Shown here one piece after another: positions 44,620 to 56,219 of a stretch of DNA of 64,000 nucleotides. The translations under genes were made by a program, and so were the position numbers. The notes beneath the pieces were generated by a model. That model was not told the DNA's origin, did no database searches, and was given only the letters and a program-made list of their open reading frames with translations. Source of the stretch: Geosiphon pyriformis (Eukaryota > Glomeromycota > Glomeromycetes > Archaeosporales > Geosiphonaceae); the NCBI GenBank assembly GCA_016748015.1, contig JAAOMT010000571.1:1119095-1183094 (forward strand), written 5' to 3'. Numbering within the stretch: position 1 is the first letter of the stretch; every line of letters starts with the position of its first letter.

Positions 44620-45486
44620 TGTTACTCATAGAAATATAGAAAATATATTAGCATAATTATTAGCCAATCAGAAGTAAGTGTAGTAAATGTGGAATTCCAG
44701 GATTTCTCTCAGGAATTGCAGGATTCCAGAAATTTCAGAATTCCCCGACAAGGAATTGCAGGATTCCAGAATTCCAGGATTCCTCTCAAAGAAATCACAG
44801 GATTCCAGGAATTCCAGGATTCCTGTTATGAAGAATCGAGGAATTGAGGATTCCCAATTATGTATATATAGCAGTAGTATTAGAAATAGAAAAAACAGAA
44901 TCGATACCACAAAATTTTTAGCCAAGAAACAAAATCATCAAATAAATAATTATTCCATATCTCAATTCACTCTTCACTATCAACACTTCATGTTGATAGT
45001 AATTGATACTTAACCACGCTGGAACAATAGCTCTTGATCACGGCTATTGACGAGATACTAACGTACCAAATTGTCTTGGCTCATTTTCTCTATTTTCTTT
45101 ATTTTTCTTTATTTTATTTTCTTTCTTTCTTTGATTTTGTTGTTGTATACTAATTGATTAAAAGATTAAGCACTGAGTTATTGACATCAAGGATAGCTTG
45201 GTAAAAGATCCAGAAATCAGGGTAAGATTTATATATTATCAGATAGCTTATCAGAAGGGCATGACTGCCAGACTAAATCCGGCCATTACACTGAGAAAGA
45301 AATTGGGAAAACTCTTTGAAAGATACACCTACTATTGACACTATTGAATCTCTGTCTATTATACAAAGAACTCCATCAAAACCTTCAGATACAACACTTG
45401 CAGAACCTCATTCACAGAAGTAGCTTTTGAGCACCAAGTTATGGGTTTGTTATTTAATTTAACAGCAGAAATAATCACCTATAACA
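44620..45486 (+). repeat. T1 3' LTR, 867 bp
   Basis: TGTTACTCATAG...CTATAACA. Longer repeat block than the 5' LTR; most point differences to it are transitions. Confidence 0.95.
44690..44835 (+). repeat. U3 GAATTCC/GGATTCC repeat block of T1 LTR
   Basis: Imperfect repeats built from GGAATTCCAGGATTCC and GGAATTGCAGGATTCC, partly palindromic. It is about 72 bp longer than in the 5' LTR (35,513-35,595). Confidence 0.75.
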
Positions 45487-47164
45487 CCATACAATCAGTC
45501 AAACCAGTATTATTAAGAGAGTCGGAAGCCACCACCAAAGGCTTTGCACTCAAAGTTGAACCAGCACCAGAAGGAACTGATGAGAACACATGAGAAGATA
45601 AGCCACTAGCAACTTGTACTCAAGTTTTCCCACCAAAAGATACTGGATAGGCAACTGGAGCCTGTTTTTTCTTATAAATATTAGCCAAACAAATCTGATC
45701 TTAAGAAGATACCACTCACCTATGACGAACTCCAGAATTTCTACCAACCAAACACATATTAAAAATATGACCAAAACACTTACATTTGGCACAATAAGCC
45801 AAAGAAAGATTAGCCCAATGCAAATTCACACCTTTATAAACAGAAACAGAACCAATAGCAGCCAATTTGAATGTCTCATCAGCAAAACACACAATCACAC
45901 ATCTATTACGCATGTAAGAGCTGAGATTACAGCCAATAAAACAAGTCTTTCTATCATAAGAGTTTACTAAATTTGACAAATCATGAACAATGATGCTAAT
46001 TGAAAGTGTGTACAACAAAGCCTGATGACAATCTCTGGCCATTCATGAATCTTTGTTATTTAACGCCAATGCCACATGAACAGAATCTTTATTCACAAAA
46101 ACTGACCATTTGGAAACAACCAAGTTAACCACATCTGATGACTCAAATTCCACTAAAGCTTTTTGCCAAAGCCTAATTAGTTGTATTCTAATTGAGATCA
46201 CATGACCAAACTTAGAAAAAACTGACTCAATCACCAATCTGGAAAGATCCACTAGGATCTTTTTGACTATCAGTTTCCAATCTGAATGAATGTTTGGTTT
46301 CCTAACATCAATATTTACCAGAATTTTTTCACTGACCGCCAATTCCTTGGCCTTAATTAAACTCAACTCGGAAGTAAAAAAAGATCTAATGATGTCTAGG
46401 AACTTCGAAAGAGCAGATACATCCCCAAAACCATCGACTTGATAGAATATTTTTTTCATAGCAATCAACTTGTTACCAATAGTTTTGCCAGGCAAGACAG
46501 AAATTCCAATATCCAATGCAAAAGATTTAACAGGATTAAAAATGCATTTTTCTGATGCATATGACCCGATAGATTGTAATTTTTTGGAGCCTGCAAACTT
46601 AGAAGATGGAAAAGCCATTATATCATCATTATCACTCAAAACATCAAATGAAGGAGTCTTTAGAGGTTTACCTAACACATATGTGTAAGTGCATGTTTTC
46701 TTGGGAGTTGTGTCATCTTTCATATTATCGACCACAAAAACGTCTGAGTCAGCATAACTAGTTCCCTCAATGATGGTATTTTTCAGATTCTCTAAGTCTG
46801 ACAGGCCACTCATGCTACTCACCTCACTTTCCATTTTGCTGTCCCAAGATCTTGAAAACTTACTGTTAGTATTACCAATATCGGCCAGGCTTAGTAAGCC
46901 AGCAGACAAATCTACTACTCTGACATCAACTTTGAGATTCCTAGGCTTTTTGTAAGACACACTATGAAAGTATACACTATTAACCCTCTTTTTTTTTACA
47001 TCAGGCTGGGTCTTCAAACCAGCAGAAGTAGAACCAGAACTACCAGCAACAGGACTTGCCAGTTCTATGTCCACGAATAAAGGTATGTCTGAAGAAATAG
47101 TTGAAAATATAAAGGGAAAAAGAAGTAAAAAAAAACTTTTTCTTTGGTAATATCTTGCTTTCAT
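45487..47164 (-). pseudogene. LINE2 ORF1, N-terminal and knuckle part (right of T1 insertion)
   Basis: Starts MKARYYQRKSFF at 47,164; the 374-codon stretch to 46,043 is the longest ORF1 piece. Seen are SYKKPRNLKV, an Asp/Ser-rich middle, ISVLPGKTIGNKLIAMKK, an RRM-like segment IESVFSKFGHVISI...KWSVFVNKDSVHV, then after one TGA (46,043) a second RRM-like piece and the knuckle CAKCKCFGHIFNMC (CX2CX4HX4C, about 45,735-45,790). Continues through stops to 45,487, then on at 35,441. RNA-binding protein of the LINE. Confidence 0.82.
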
Positions 47165-47179
47165 TGTGACATTAATTAT

Positions 47180-47413
47180 TAAATATTTTGTTAAATTTTT
47201 AAATATTATATAATTTAAAATATTGTATAATTTAATTATTATTTAATTATATTTATATATTGTACAAATTAAGTTATTAATTAAATATTAATATTTAATA
47301 ATTTTATTAAATAATAAGTAATAAATTAAAATAATAATATATATTAATTAATAATAAAAATTATAAAAATAATTTTATGCTAATTAATAATTTAATTTTT
47401 TGTTAATAATATT
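47180..47413 (-). repeat. Fossil T2 LTR fragment
   Basis: Aligns with the U3 end of T2 LTRs (5450-5626, 20,880-21,049): GTACAAATTAAGTTATTAAT (T2 GTACAAATTGGGTTATTAAT), AAATAATAAGTAATAA, TATTAATTAATAATAA, AATTTTATGCTAATTAATA, ending GTTAATA for GGTAACA. G and C are mostly replaced by A and T. Confidence 0.6.
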
Positions 47414-47540
47414 ACCAAAAACTTAATAATTTTAAGAATAAAAAAACAAATAAAACTAATAAGTTTAATTTAAATTATAATTTTTAAAAAAACTAATAAA
47501 AACTGCATACAAAAAAAAAACTTTTTGTCTCCTTAATTTT

Positions 47541-49667
47541 ATGATCACGACCAGAGCAAAGAGTAAAAAGACTGCACCTGATATCTGTCTTAAAATATCT
47601 AATAAAATTTCAACCAGAGAAGTTCTTTCTGTTATAGAAGCAACTAGGCAAAACGTTTTAGAAGCCTTTCCCTTACTCAGTAATCGTAAAAAGCTGCTTT
47701 TAGTAGTCACTGAATCAACTTCCTCATTTTTGGCTGGTTTTTCACCAATCAAAGTTCCTTCAAAGAGACACACTTGGGTTAGTCCCAGTGTTGCCTCCAC
47801 CCCGACTAAGAGCCCAAAAGTTTTTAATAATAGACCAGTAAATAAGCTGGTCTTCCTCTCTATAGACTTAACACCTGGTGTTTCTGGCACCACCTTTTCA
47901 AAAAAAATGGTCAAAAAAACCAAAAGTTCAGAAAAGTGGGGGCAGTTGCTTGCCTCTGTTATTGTTACACTGAACTCCTTTGTGGTTCCCAATGAGATCT
48001 TAGATGAGATCTCAGTAGCATTATCTGGCACATCATTCAAGATGGGCCAAGATCAACCACTGGCTATATTGCCAAATATGATGTTTTCCAGTAAATCATC
48101 GCTGGTTTTAGAAGCAAAACAATCTCCTTCTATTGGGTCACCTGTTCTTGGGAACTGGGCTGATCAAATGGAAACTGATTTATCTTCTCCTCTAGTTTCT
48201 GGTGCTACTTCTGGTGGTGCTTGGGAAACTATTACTAGTTGTCAAAGGTTTGCTGGGTGGGTGGCCTCCACTCTGGTGTTTGGTGCTACTTTTAAGATCA
48301 AATTGGCTCATGTTAAGACTGTTTTTCAGTCTGTGCATGGTTTCTTGGGTGCTAAATCTGTTTCAAAAGACAATGTGAAGCTTTTTTGTATGGAGTTTGC
48401 TTCTCAACAGTCTTTGGAAGCTGCATTTCTGGTTGAGCTTACAAGCTCTGTTCATTTGGCCACTCTCAAAATTGCCAAGTCTTTGGTGGTTTCTGAATTT
48501 GGTTCCTTTTCTGCTGCTGTTGTGCTGCATGATATACCTTTGGGTGTGTCTGCTGCTGACATTAAGTTGGTTTTCAGTGTGTTTGGTAGTGTCACTTGTG
48601 TTGTGCTGAAGCCTGCTGGCATTTGGCAGTATGTGGTGGTTTATTTTGAAAAGTTGGACTCTGCTGTGTCTGCCTTGAAGCATTGGTCAGTCTTGGTGGG
48701 CAAGGATAGTATTAAAATCCTCCCTCTGGTGAATCAAAATGAGACTATTTTGTCTCATGATAAGTTTAAGGCCAAATTGGTCAACCTTCCCCCTGGCTGT
48801 ACTGCCTTTGAAATCAGTGATATAATTTCTCAGATTGGTGGTCGAACATGTTTCATCTCTCATTCTTCTGATTCTGGTTGTTGTTCCCAGTTTGCTTTGG
48901 TTACATTTGACTCTCAAGGCAATTTGGATTCTGCTGTAGTCAAGATTAGTACTCTAAGGAAATGCCATATCTGGTGGGAAACTCCTGGCTGCCAGCGCTG
49001 CTTTAGATGTCAAGAAATGGGCCATCTGGCTGCGGATTGCAAGATTTCTCCACCTTCCACTCTCAAGGTTCCCAAGGTTTTCAAGTCTCATTTTGTGGGT
49101 TCTGCTTCATATGCCAAGACTGCTGCTCCTTCTGGTCTTTCTGAGTTTCCTCCTTTAGTGGCTTTTTCAGCTGCTTCAGCTGCTGATCCTGTTGTTAGTT
49201 CTAGGTTGGACTCTTTGGAAAAGCAGATTTCGGATCTGGCTGCTCTGGTTAAGTCTATTGTTGAGCCTGTTAGTTTTTTGGTTGCTTTGGTGTTTCGTCT
49301 TCTTGATGATAATGTCATTAAGGCTGTTTAGGTCGAGAAAGATATCATTTCTATAAAGAGTGCTGCTAACAATTTTTCTAACCTCATGGTTGGAGTTTCC
49401 AAGAACATTGCTTGTCTTAGATCTGAGGTTGACTTTGGTGATATGAATTATGATGGTGTTCTGACTGCTAAGCCTTCTTTTTTGAGTGAGAACACTATTG
49501 AGCATATTATTGCTTTGTGGCAAATGTCTGGTGCTGAAACCAGGGGCAATATTGAGTTTACTAAATTGTTTTTTAGTAAGTTTATTTTTGACTCTAGGAA
49601 TCTGAATGGTATCATTGAGAGAATTCATGGGTTGGGGTTATTCTTATCTATTTTTGATTTAGTGTAG
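47541..49667 (+). pseudogene. B2 ORF1-like RNA-binding protein (one in-frame stop)
   Basis: 596 codons from ATG 47,541, TAG at 49,329-49,331 (B1 has Leu there), then 112 more codons in frame. Basic N-terminus TTRAKSKKTAPD; Ser/Thr-rich region; RRM-like fold 1 at about residues 325-395 (VVLHDIPLGVS, VFSVFGSVTCVVL, YVVVYFEKLDSAVSAL); fold 2 at about 408-475; knuckle C487-C490-H495-C500 (CFRCQEMGHLAADC); coiled coil at about 550-596; conserved end IALWQMSG...FIFDSRNLNGIIERI. Same plan as LINE ORF1p, which binds element RNA. Could be read as a single-stop pseudogene or a weakly read-through gene; I favour recent loss. Confidence 0.85.
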
Positions 49668-49807
49668 TAAGTTTTTGATTAGATCAAGTGTTTGATTACA
49701 TGTAGAAAACGCATGATTTATGCCTATAATGTAATCCCTTCTGTGATATCATAGTTTAGGTAGTATTTGGGTCTTGCTTGTTAAAATATAATAAAAAAAA
49801 AAAAAAA
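49668..49807 (+). repeat. B2 3' tail shared with LINEs
   Basis: ACATGTAGAAAACGCATGA...TAGTATTTGGGTCTTGCTT, GTTAAAATATAATAAAA, then 15 or more A. Aligns with the LINE1, LINE2 and LINE3 tails. Confidence 0.82.
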
Positions 49808-50110
49808 CTTGAAAAACAAACTTTATATAAAATAGTTTTATATTGTTTTTAAACATTTACTTTATATTAATAAAATATGTACAAACTAAAAACAGTTTTA
49901 ATATAAGCCAATTTAATTTAAAAAAACATTAAATATTAGATAATTTTTAAGTATTACCAAAAATAGTATTACCAAAAAACAAAAAAAAAACTGACTTAGT
50001 TTTCATCTAATCAATTAAATTTTTAAAATAGGTAATTTAATAAGTTAATTAATTAAAAACACATATAAAAACATGAATTATTTTGTTTTTATTGATTTTT
50101 TTTTTTGTAT
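49808..50110 (-). mobile_element. Fossil of B family flanking B2
   Basis: AAAAACAGTTTTAATATAAG here corresponds to AAAAACAGCCTTAACATAAG in B1 (26,342), and the next 200 bp stay colinear with B1 and the B3 fossil (57,920-58,250). G/C mostly replaced by A/T. Confidence 0.55.
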
Positions 50111-50370
50111 TTTAATTAATTTTTTTTATTAAATTACATGTATTAATTATTATTGTTTTTAAATTAGTATTTTTTAAATTAATTTTACTTAAAAAAACTA
50201 TATTTAGTTTTATCAAACTTGAAAATTGTCTTAATATTGAAATGTGTTTTTTTTTTCTGTTTAGTAATCTTATATACAAATAATCAAGCTATTATAAATA
50301 CATGTATATTGAAACTTGAGTTTTTTTATCTAATTTTTAAAACAAATATTAGATAGAAAGATATTATATA
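50110..50370. other. AT-rich gap, no gene seen
   Basis: A/T-rich; no match recognised. Confidence 0.4.
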
Positions 50371-51400
50371 GCTAATTTAATAAAATTAAAGAATATTTCT
50401 GTTAAGTAGATAAAAGTTAAAGATTATTTGAAAGATATAAACAATAATTGTGTTAATGTTTTTGTATATAATATCATATATTCTTATTTTGCTTTTTTGG
50501 TTGAAATTTATAAAAGATTTATTATAATTAATAATCTGGTTGTGTCAAAGAATGTTTATTATTTTGTTTATAATATTTATTGAATTGTTTGTTATGTTTA
50601 ATAAGAAGCTGGATTTAAACTAAAAATTATATATGATTTAATAATTTGAAATATAAACTGAAATAATATTGTTGTGGTTTAATATTCAGATTTTTATATG
50701 TTATTAAAGTTTATTAGCAAAATTTCAGCTGTTTTTTACATATATTTGATGAAAACATTCATAAAAAACTGCCAATTGCTATTAGAAAGAAATTTTATGA
50801 TAAAAGTTATCTAAGTGTATTATATTTAATGTGTAGTAATATCAAACTACTTAATCATGTTTTTATTTGCTTGAAGAAAGCTATTGTGCACTTTAAGATT
50901 CTGTTGAATTATATTGATTTGTAAAAATCTTTGGTAAAAAGTTGCTCTTTGTTGTCATCTTCAGTATTGTATACTTTCTTTTTAAGGATTTTAGATGTTA
51001 ATATTTATGTAATCTTGTGTAAAGGTTTTGTTTTTAAAGACTGGACTAATGAAATGATTTCAATCTTTGGTAACAGAAAGAAGACTGTGTTGATGGTGGT
51101 CGATTTTGCTCACTGTTTGGCTAAGAAGCATTGGAGTGAGTTGTGGTTGTTTAAGGCAAAGGTCAAAATAAACATAGAGAAAAATGGCGTAATCAGTAAC
51201 ATAGAGATGATTCTTACTGCTTTTTGTGGTGTGTCTAGTTCTCTGTCAGTAGGAGTTATTTATTTGCTTGGTATTATTGAGTCATTTGCTGTTAGTTTTG
51301 GTTTGCATAGGGCTTGTTCTTAGTTAGACTCACTTAGTTTGTTTCTGTATGTTTGATAGTGGTTGGGCCGCACTCGTTAAATGTTAATAATAATAAAAAA
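50370..51400 (+). mobile_element. LINE4: 3' fragment of a Tad1/I-like LINE
   Basis: Plus-strand LINE end: eroded RNase H (ANLIKLKNISVK*IKVK against VNLIRDKKLSVSWHKVK of LINE3), the C-terminal zinc region (KKFYDKSYLSVLYLMCSN), the open stretch 50,931-51,323 (CKGFVFKDW, IEKNGVI, FAVSFGLHRACS) and a tail TAGTGGTTGGGCCGCACTCG, TTAAATGTTAATAATAATAA. The first half is AT-eroded and the last 450 bp are much less so, which is uneven for a single insertion. 5' limit not determined. Confidence 0.7.
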
Positions 51401-51895
51401 ACTCGAAAAATTATTTCAAACCATATACCAATATTTTAAATTTAAATTTCCAGTCTATAAATGTAGATACACTTTGTATAAACATTTATACTAAAATTTT
51501 TCAAGTCTAATTTTTGGAATCGCCGGGAAAGTCATTCATTATAGAAGTGTTATTGGGCAAGAAGCAAGAAAGATTGATCGCGGAAAAAGTTTTCATCTCA
51601 ATCACTAAAGATTATGATTTTGATTACCAATTTGAAAAAGGAAAATCGAGGAATTAGCTAAAACGAACCTTCGTAGATCAAAATTGGATAATTTTAAAAG
51701 ACTATATCAAATATTTTGAGTATCTTTTTTTTTTCTTAATACCCATTCCCCAATTTGTAAAGGATAGCAATACATAAACATGAAAAGATCCTTTTATTTA
51801 ATGTATCGCGCATAATTTAGCGTAAGAATTTAACTATAAAATTCTTAATTGTGTACATGATTTTTTTTTCAAACTGGTGAATTTCTTTTGCGATA
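51400..51895 (+). other. Upstream region of the glucosidase II gene
   Basis: No open frame. GC content and CpG rise from about 51,520 (GGAATCGCCGGGAAAG, GATCGCGGAAAAAG), marking the end of transposon-like DNA. Presumed promoter and 5' UTR; no definite TATA box could be chosen. Confidence 0.5.
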
Positions 51896-54800
51896 ATGGC
51901 CATTGGAATTCTAATTAAGAATATTACTTGCAAATTCATTATCATTCATTTTTTACTTTTTGTAACTTTTTTAAACACAATTTTTGCTGTGAAGCAACAA
52001 GATTTCAAAACGTGTGATCAAAGTTCCTTCTGTCGGAGAAATCGTGCATATGCGGACCAAGCTCAGTCAAATCCTGCCTTCGTTTCACCATATATTGTTA
52101 AAAAGGATTCAATAAATCTTCAAGATGGTGTACTCAGCGGAGAACTTTTGAATACTATTAACAACCAACCTTTCGTATTTCAACTTCACCTACTGGAGGA
52201 TAACACATCACGGTTGCGAATCAACGAGAAAACCCCTTTGAAACCGCGTTATGACGAGTTGAAGGACTTTGTTCTTTTCAAGGAGCCGGCGAAAACATTA
52301 AATTATACTCAGAAACCTGCTGGATCGAAGGGTAATAAGGATCCAACCGAAACCAGAATTAAATTTGGCATAAAAAGACAAAACACTGTCATAATTCATC
52401 ACGAACCCTTTCAAATCAATTTTTTGGTTGACGATTCGCCTATCATCACGTTCAATAATCGCGGACACTTGAATTTTGAGCATTTACGCGTAAAAAGCGC
52501 AAAAAATGCTAATCAGCCATCTGATTCTGATAAATCCCCTGTCTCTGAAGATCAGCAAAAGGCAATACAGGATATCGAAGAGGATGGAAGTTGGGAGGAA
52601 TCGTTTAATGGAAAAACGGATAGCAAGCCTAACGGTATTTTTAAAATCTAATGCTTTTTTGAGCTAGGACTGTTTTTTGATTAAGCTTTGTTTCTTTTTA
52701 TCGACAGGGCCAGAATCAATTGCATTGGATATTTCATTTCCTGGATTTTCAAACGTTTATGGCATACCGGAGCATGCATCTTCCCTCTCGCTAAAAGAAA
52801 CTCGGTATTTTTAGATTATTTTTGTGACAAAACAAAGGTTCAGAATGGTTTGCGAGTGATTCTACTAAATTCGCTATATAAATTAAATTAAGTGGTGCAG
52901 ATGGTGCTTATACTGAGCCGTATCGTTTATACAATCTCGATGTTTTCGAATATGACATGGATAGCCCAATGTCTCTTTATGGTTCGATCCCCTTCATGAT
53001 GGCACATCGAAAAGGTGCCACAGCAGCTATTTTGTGGTTAAACTCTGCCGAAACCTGGATTGACATTACAAAACCGGTACATGAGGTAAATAAACCCAAA
53101 TGAAAGGTTTACCTCCTTTTTTTCTTTAAATTAACGTATTCAAAAGCCTGTAAAGGATAATGTAGAAAATCATCATGATTTCCGAAAAGAAGTCCCAATT
53201 TCAACATTCACACATTGGATGTCGGAGTCGGGAGTGGTTGATGTTTTTATATTTCTTGGACCTACAATTACCGACATTTTTCGCCAGTATGCCTCAATAA
53301 CCGGCTACACCGCACTTCCACAATATTTTGCCATTGCGTACCACCAATGCCGGTGGAATTATATTGACCAAGAAGACGTGGCTGCAGTAGACCAGGGATT
53401 TGATAAGAATGAAATTTCCGTTGATGTTATATGGCTGGATATTGAGCATACTGATGGCAAAAAATATTTTACATGGGATAATGGCAAATTTCCGGATCCA
53501 GTGAAGATGCAAAACGATCTCGCTGAAAAAGGTCGCAAGGTAAAGATTTTTGCGGAAAATCAATTCTATCAGTTGTTTTAATAGATGGCTTGTTTTTTCA
53601 GTTAGTAACTATAGTTGATCCGCATTTAAAACACGAAGAAGATTATTATATCTATAAAGAAAGCAAGGAACTCAATCTGCTTACTAAAGATGTGAATGGG
53701 AATGATTATGAAGGATGGTGTTGGCCTGGTAAGAAAAGAGTTAATCCATTATATTCTGATAATATTTAATTACTTGCAAATTCTAAATATGTAATCATTT
53801 GAAAATTTTATCATTAGGAAGCTCTTCATGGGTTGATTACACTAATCCAGCGGCTCGTGAATGGTGGAGTAAACAATTTGCATTCGATAAATACAAGGTA
53901 TCCCTCTCCTGTCTTGGGAAATTTTCATAATTTCACTTCAACATTCATATATTTATCTATTTTATCAGGGATCAACTTCAAATTTATTCATTTGGAATGA
54001 TATGAATGAGGTAGGTTTAGCTTTGGTAGCATTAAATTTCTTAAAAAATCCATCCTTATCCATTCGCTATTAGTGGGCAAAAAATTTTTGGTCTTATATG
54101 ATTCTCCGAGAAAATTTTAGCTAGGATATCTTAGTATTCAGGAAGAGCTGTGTCATTGCAGCTTCTATTGGGATTATTATTACTATTTTTATGATAATAA
54201 ATCCGTGCCAACCTGCCATTACCAATATGAACCTTAAAAAATCTCTCTTTGTCTCTACATTTTAGCCATCCGTATTCAATGGTCCAGAAATAACGATGGC
54301 GAAAGATCTCATTCATCATAACGGTTGGGAACACCGAAATATTCACAACGTCTACGGTATGATGTTGGTGAGTGTAAAAAGTTCTCAACATAAAGGGCAA
54401 TTTCACTATAAAAATCCAAATTTACGGGGTTTGCAATTTAGCATGCCTCGACTTCCCAAGGTCTAAAGGCCCGTACCGAAATTCCACGTCGTCCTTTTGT
54501 CCTCTCTCGTGCCTTCTTTGCTGGAACACAGCGGTTTGGCGCAATATGGACAGGGGATAATATGTCAAAATGGAGTCATCTAGCCGCCACATCTCCGATG
54601 CTTTTAACCATTGGTATCTCAGGGCTCTCGTTCGCTGGAGGTACCTAAAGTTAACATGTCTAACGGTCTTATTTCCAATATTTAATTTTAATATACCTTC
54701 CTCAAAAAAATACATAGCTGATGTTGGTGGGTTTTTCGGGAATCCGGATACTGAGCTTCTGGTTCGTTGGTATCAAACTGGTTCTTTCCAACCATTCTTC

Positions 54801-55880
54801 CGTGCACATGCCCACATTGATACTAAACGACGTGAGCCTTGGCTTTTTGGTGAACCGTACACAACGCGCATTCGAAATGCTATACGTGAACGCTATGCAC
54901 TCTTATCATACTGGTACACTGTATTTCAGAATACCAGTGTTACCGGGATCCCCGTTATCAGGTCTGTTGCCATTTTTAGCATAAATCCTTTTAAAACTTA
55001 ATTCATGATTTGATGACTTTTTCTCATTAGGCCAATGTTTGTCGTCTTCCCCGAAGATGAGAAGACATTCGCAATTGATGACCAATATTTTGTTGGGGAT
55101 TCGTTGCTGGTCAAGCCAATTGTGACTGAAGGGCAAACATCTACAGAAATCTACATTCCAGATAAAGAGGTATTAGCGATTTCTCGGCTTTGATCAAAAA
55201 AATTTTCAACTTAAAACTTTAATTTTCGCGAGTTAGATATTCTATGATTATTATACGCTTGAGCTAATTCATGGATCTGGGAGAGTAAAATTTGATGCTC
55301 CTATCGATAAAATACCTGTACTACTAAGAGGTGGTTCGATCATTCCTCGAAAACAACGGATGAGACGCTCTTCTTCACTAATGCGGTTAGACCCATATAC
55401 ACTTTTGATTGGCCTTGATCAAAAGGTAGATCAAATTTCAACACATTATCCAAATATATGATGATAAACCAAACTCTTGTGTTCATTTAGGGTGAAGCAA
55501 CTGGGATTCTCTATTTGGATGACGGGGAAACATATGATTACGAAGCCGGCGCATATGTACATCGAAGATTTTCCTATTCATCCAACAGATTAACATCAAC
55601 CTCAATACCCATAAAAGGCGATAATTCGAAATTCATCGCCTCAATTAAAGATGTTCGTGTTGAGCGTATAATCATTGTTGGTTTGGAGAAAGAACCGAGC
55701 AAAATTGATTTTTATCATAATGACGAAAGGAACAGAAAGAAAGCTTTAACTTACATTTGGGGGCAGAAAAATGTAGTTGGAACCGGTTTAAGCACAAATA
55801 ATTTGAATGAAAAAGTCCTGGTGATTAAAGATCCAAAAGCTATTATATGGCGGGATTGGGTTCTGGAGATTTCCACTTGA
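51896..55880 (+). CDS. ROT2: Glucosidase II alpha subunit (GH31), 13 exons
   Basis: Exons: 51896-52634, 52708-52804, 52893-53085, 53147-53539, 53602-53728, 53818-53897, 53969-54010, 54266-54367, 54442-54640, 54718-54961, 55031-55169, 55237-55425, 55491-55880; all introns GT-AG, 978 codons including stop. Removes the inner glucoses from N-glycans in the ER lumen, with a beta subunit not seen here. Signal peptide about residues 1-31 (hydrophobic [13 protein letters not shown]); [14 protein letters not shown] is the family N-terminus. GH31 catalytic residues: nucleophile D554 in IWNDMNE (exon 7) and acid/base D630 in WTGDN (exon 9); VGGFFGNP and FRAHAH follow. Length fits the family. Intact, on the opposite compositional side from its transposon neighbours. 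Intron 7 (255 bp) is the only long one; others are 61-89 bp. Confidence 0.95.
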
Positions 55881-56190
55881 CAATAGCAATGGATTATTGA
55901 ACACATTGGAAGAATGAGAGTGAACCCGATAATTTGAAATTTCGGTAATGTCCTGGCCGGACTGAATCGACCATAGACGATCTCAAATTTTGGATTATTG
56001 CAACTATTCATTCAGACGATCCATTTATTTTCCGTAATCTCAACTCAGTTGAAGATATACGTTGATTTCTCGTAATATTTAATATTCCTAAACCAAATAT
56101 TGGAACTTGATACGTATTTAAGAGTATATTCGATTTGAAATCGGTTAATCAATGATACAATATTATAATTTTTCATTATCCTTTTGTGGA

Positions 56191-56196
56191 AATAAA
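56191..56196 (+). terminator. Candidate polyadenylation signal of the glucosidase II gene
   Basis: AATAAA about 310 bp after the stop codon, the first clear one downstream. Confidence 0.45.
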
Positions 56197-56219
56197 GCTT
56201 ATATAAAACTATCGAGAAT

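Larger units (their letters stand above)
35442..45486 (+). mobile_element. T1: full-length Ty3-type retrotransposon carrying dUTPase and ORF3
   Basis: 10.05 kb: LTRs 35,442-36,235 and 44,620-45,486, primer site, Gag N-module, Gag/CCHC, protease, zinc domain, dUTPase, RT, RNase H, integrase, ORF3, polypurine tract. Flanked by CCAT (35,438-35,441 and 45,487-45,490). Deleting it with one CCAT rejoins LINE2 ORF1 in frame. Gag, protease and pol lie in three frames here; at least the protease/pol shift near 39,100 looks mutational because T2 has a single frame. Confidence 0.93.
30240..47164 (-). mobile_element. LINE2: Tad1/I-like retrotransposon, split by T1 element
   Basis: About 6.9 kb once the T1 element (35,442-45,486) is subtracted, the same length as LINE1. 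Order 5' to 3': ORF1 (47,164-45,487, then 35,441-35,058), endonuclease, RT, RNase H, zinc C-terminus, 3' tail. It is the best-preserved ORF2 in the window apart from LINE3, with a Thr/Asn-type change in the RT active site. Confidence 0.88.
47500..49807 (+). mobile_element. B2: best-preserved ORF1-only LINE-like element
   Basis: Leader ACTTTTTGTCTCCTTAATTT, a 708-codon ORF with one internal TAG, a 3' tail shared with the LINEs, and an A-run at 49,793-49,807. Total about 2.3 kb. There is no ORF2 or trace of one between the ORF stop and the tail. It is inserted in an AT-eroded B fossil that continues right after the A-run. Confidence 0.82.

Noticed and set aside
48363-48683. 106-codon minus-strand frame inside B2
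   Set aside because: Shadow of the B2 ORF; a similar one at 26,039-26,305 in B1 arises for the same reason.
54131-55136. Minus-strand open frames within the glucosidase gene
   Set aside because: They overlap well-supported GH31 exons on the plus strand and match nothing.
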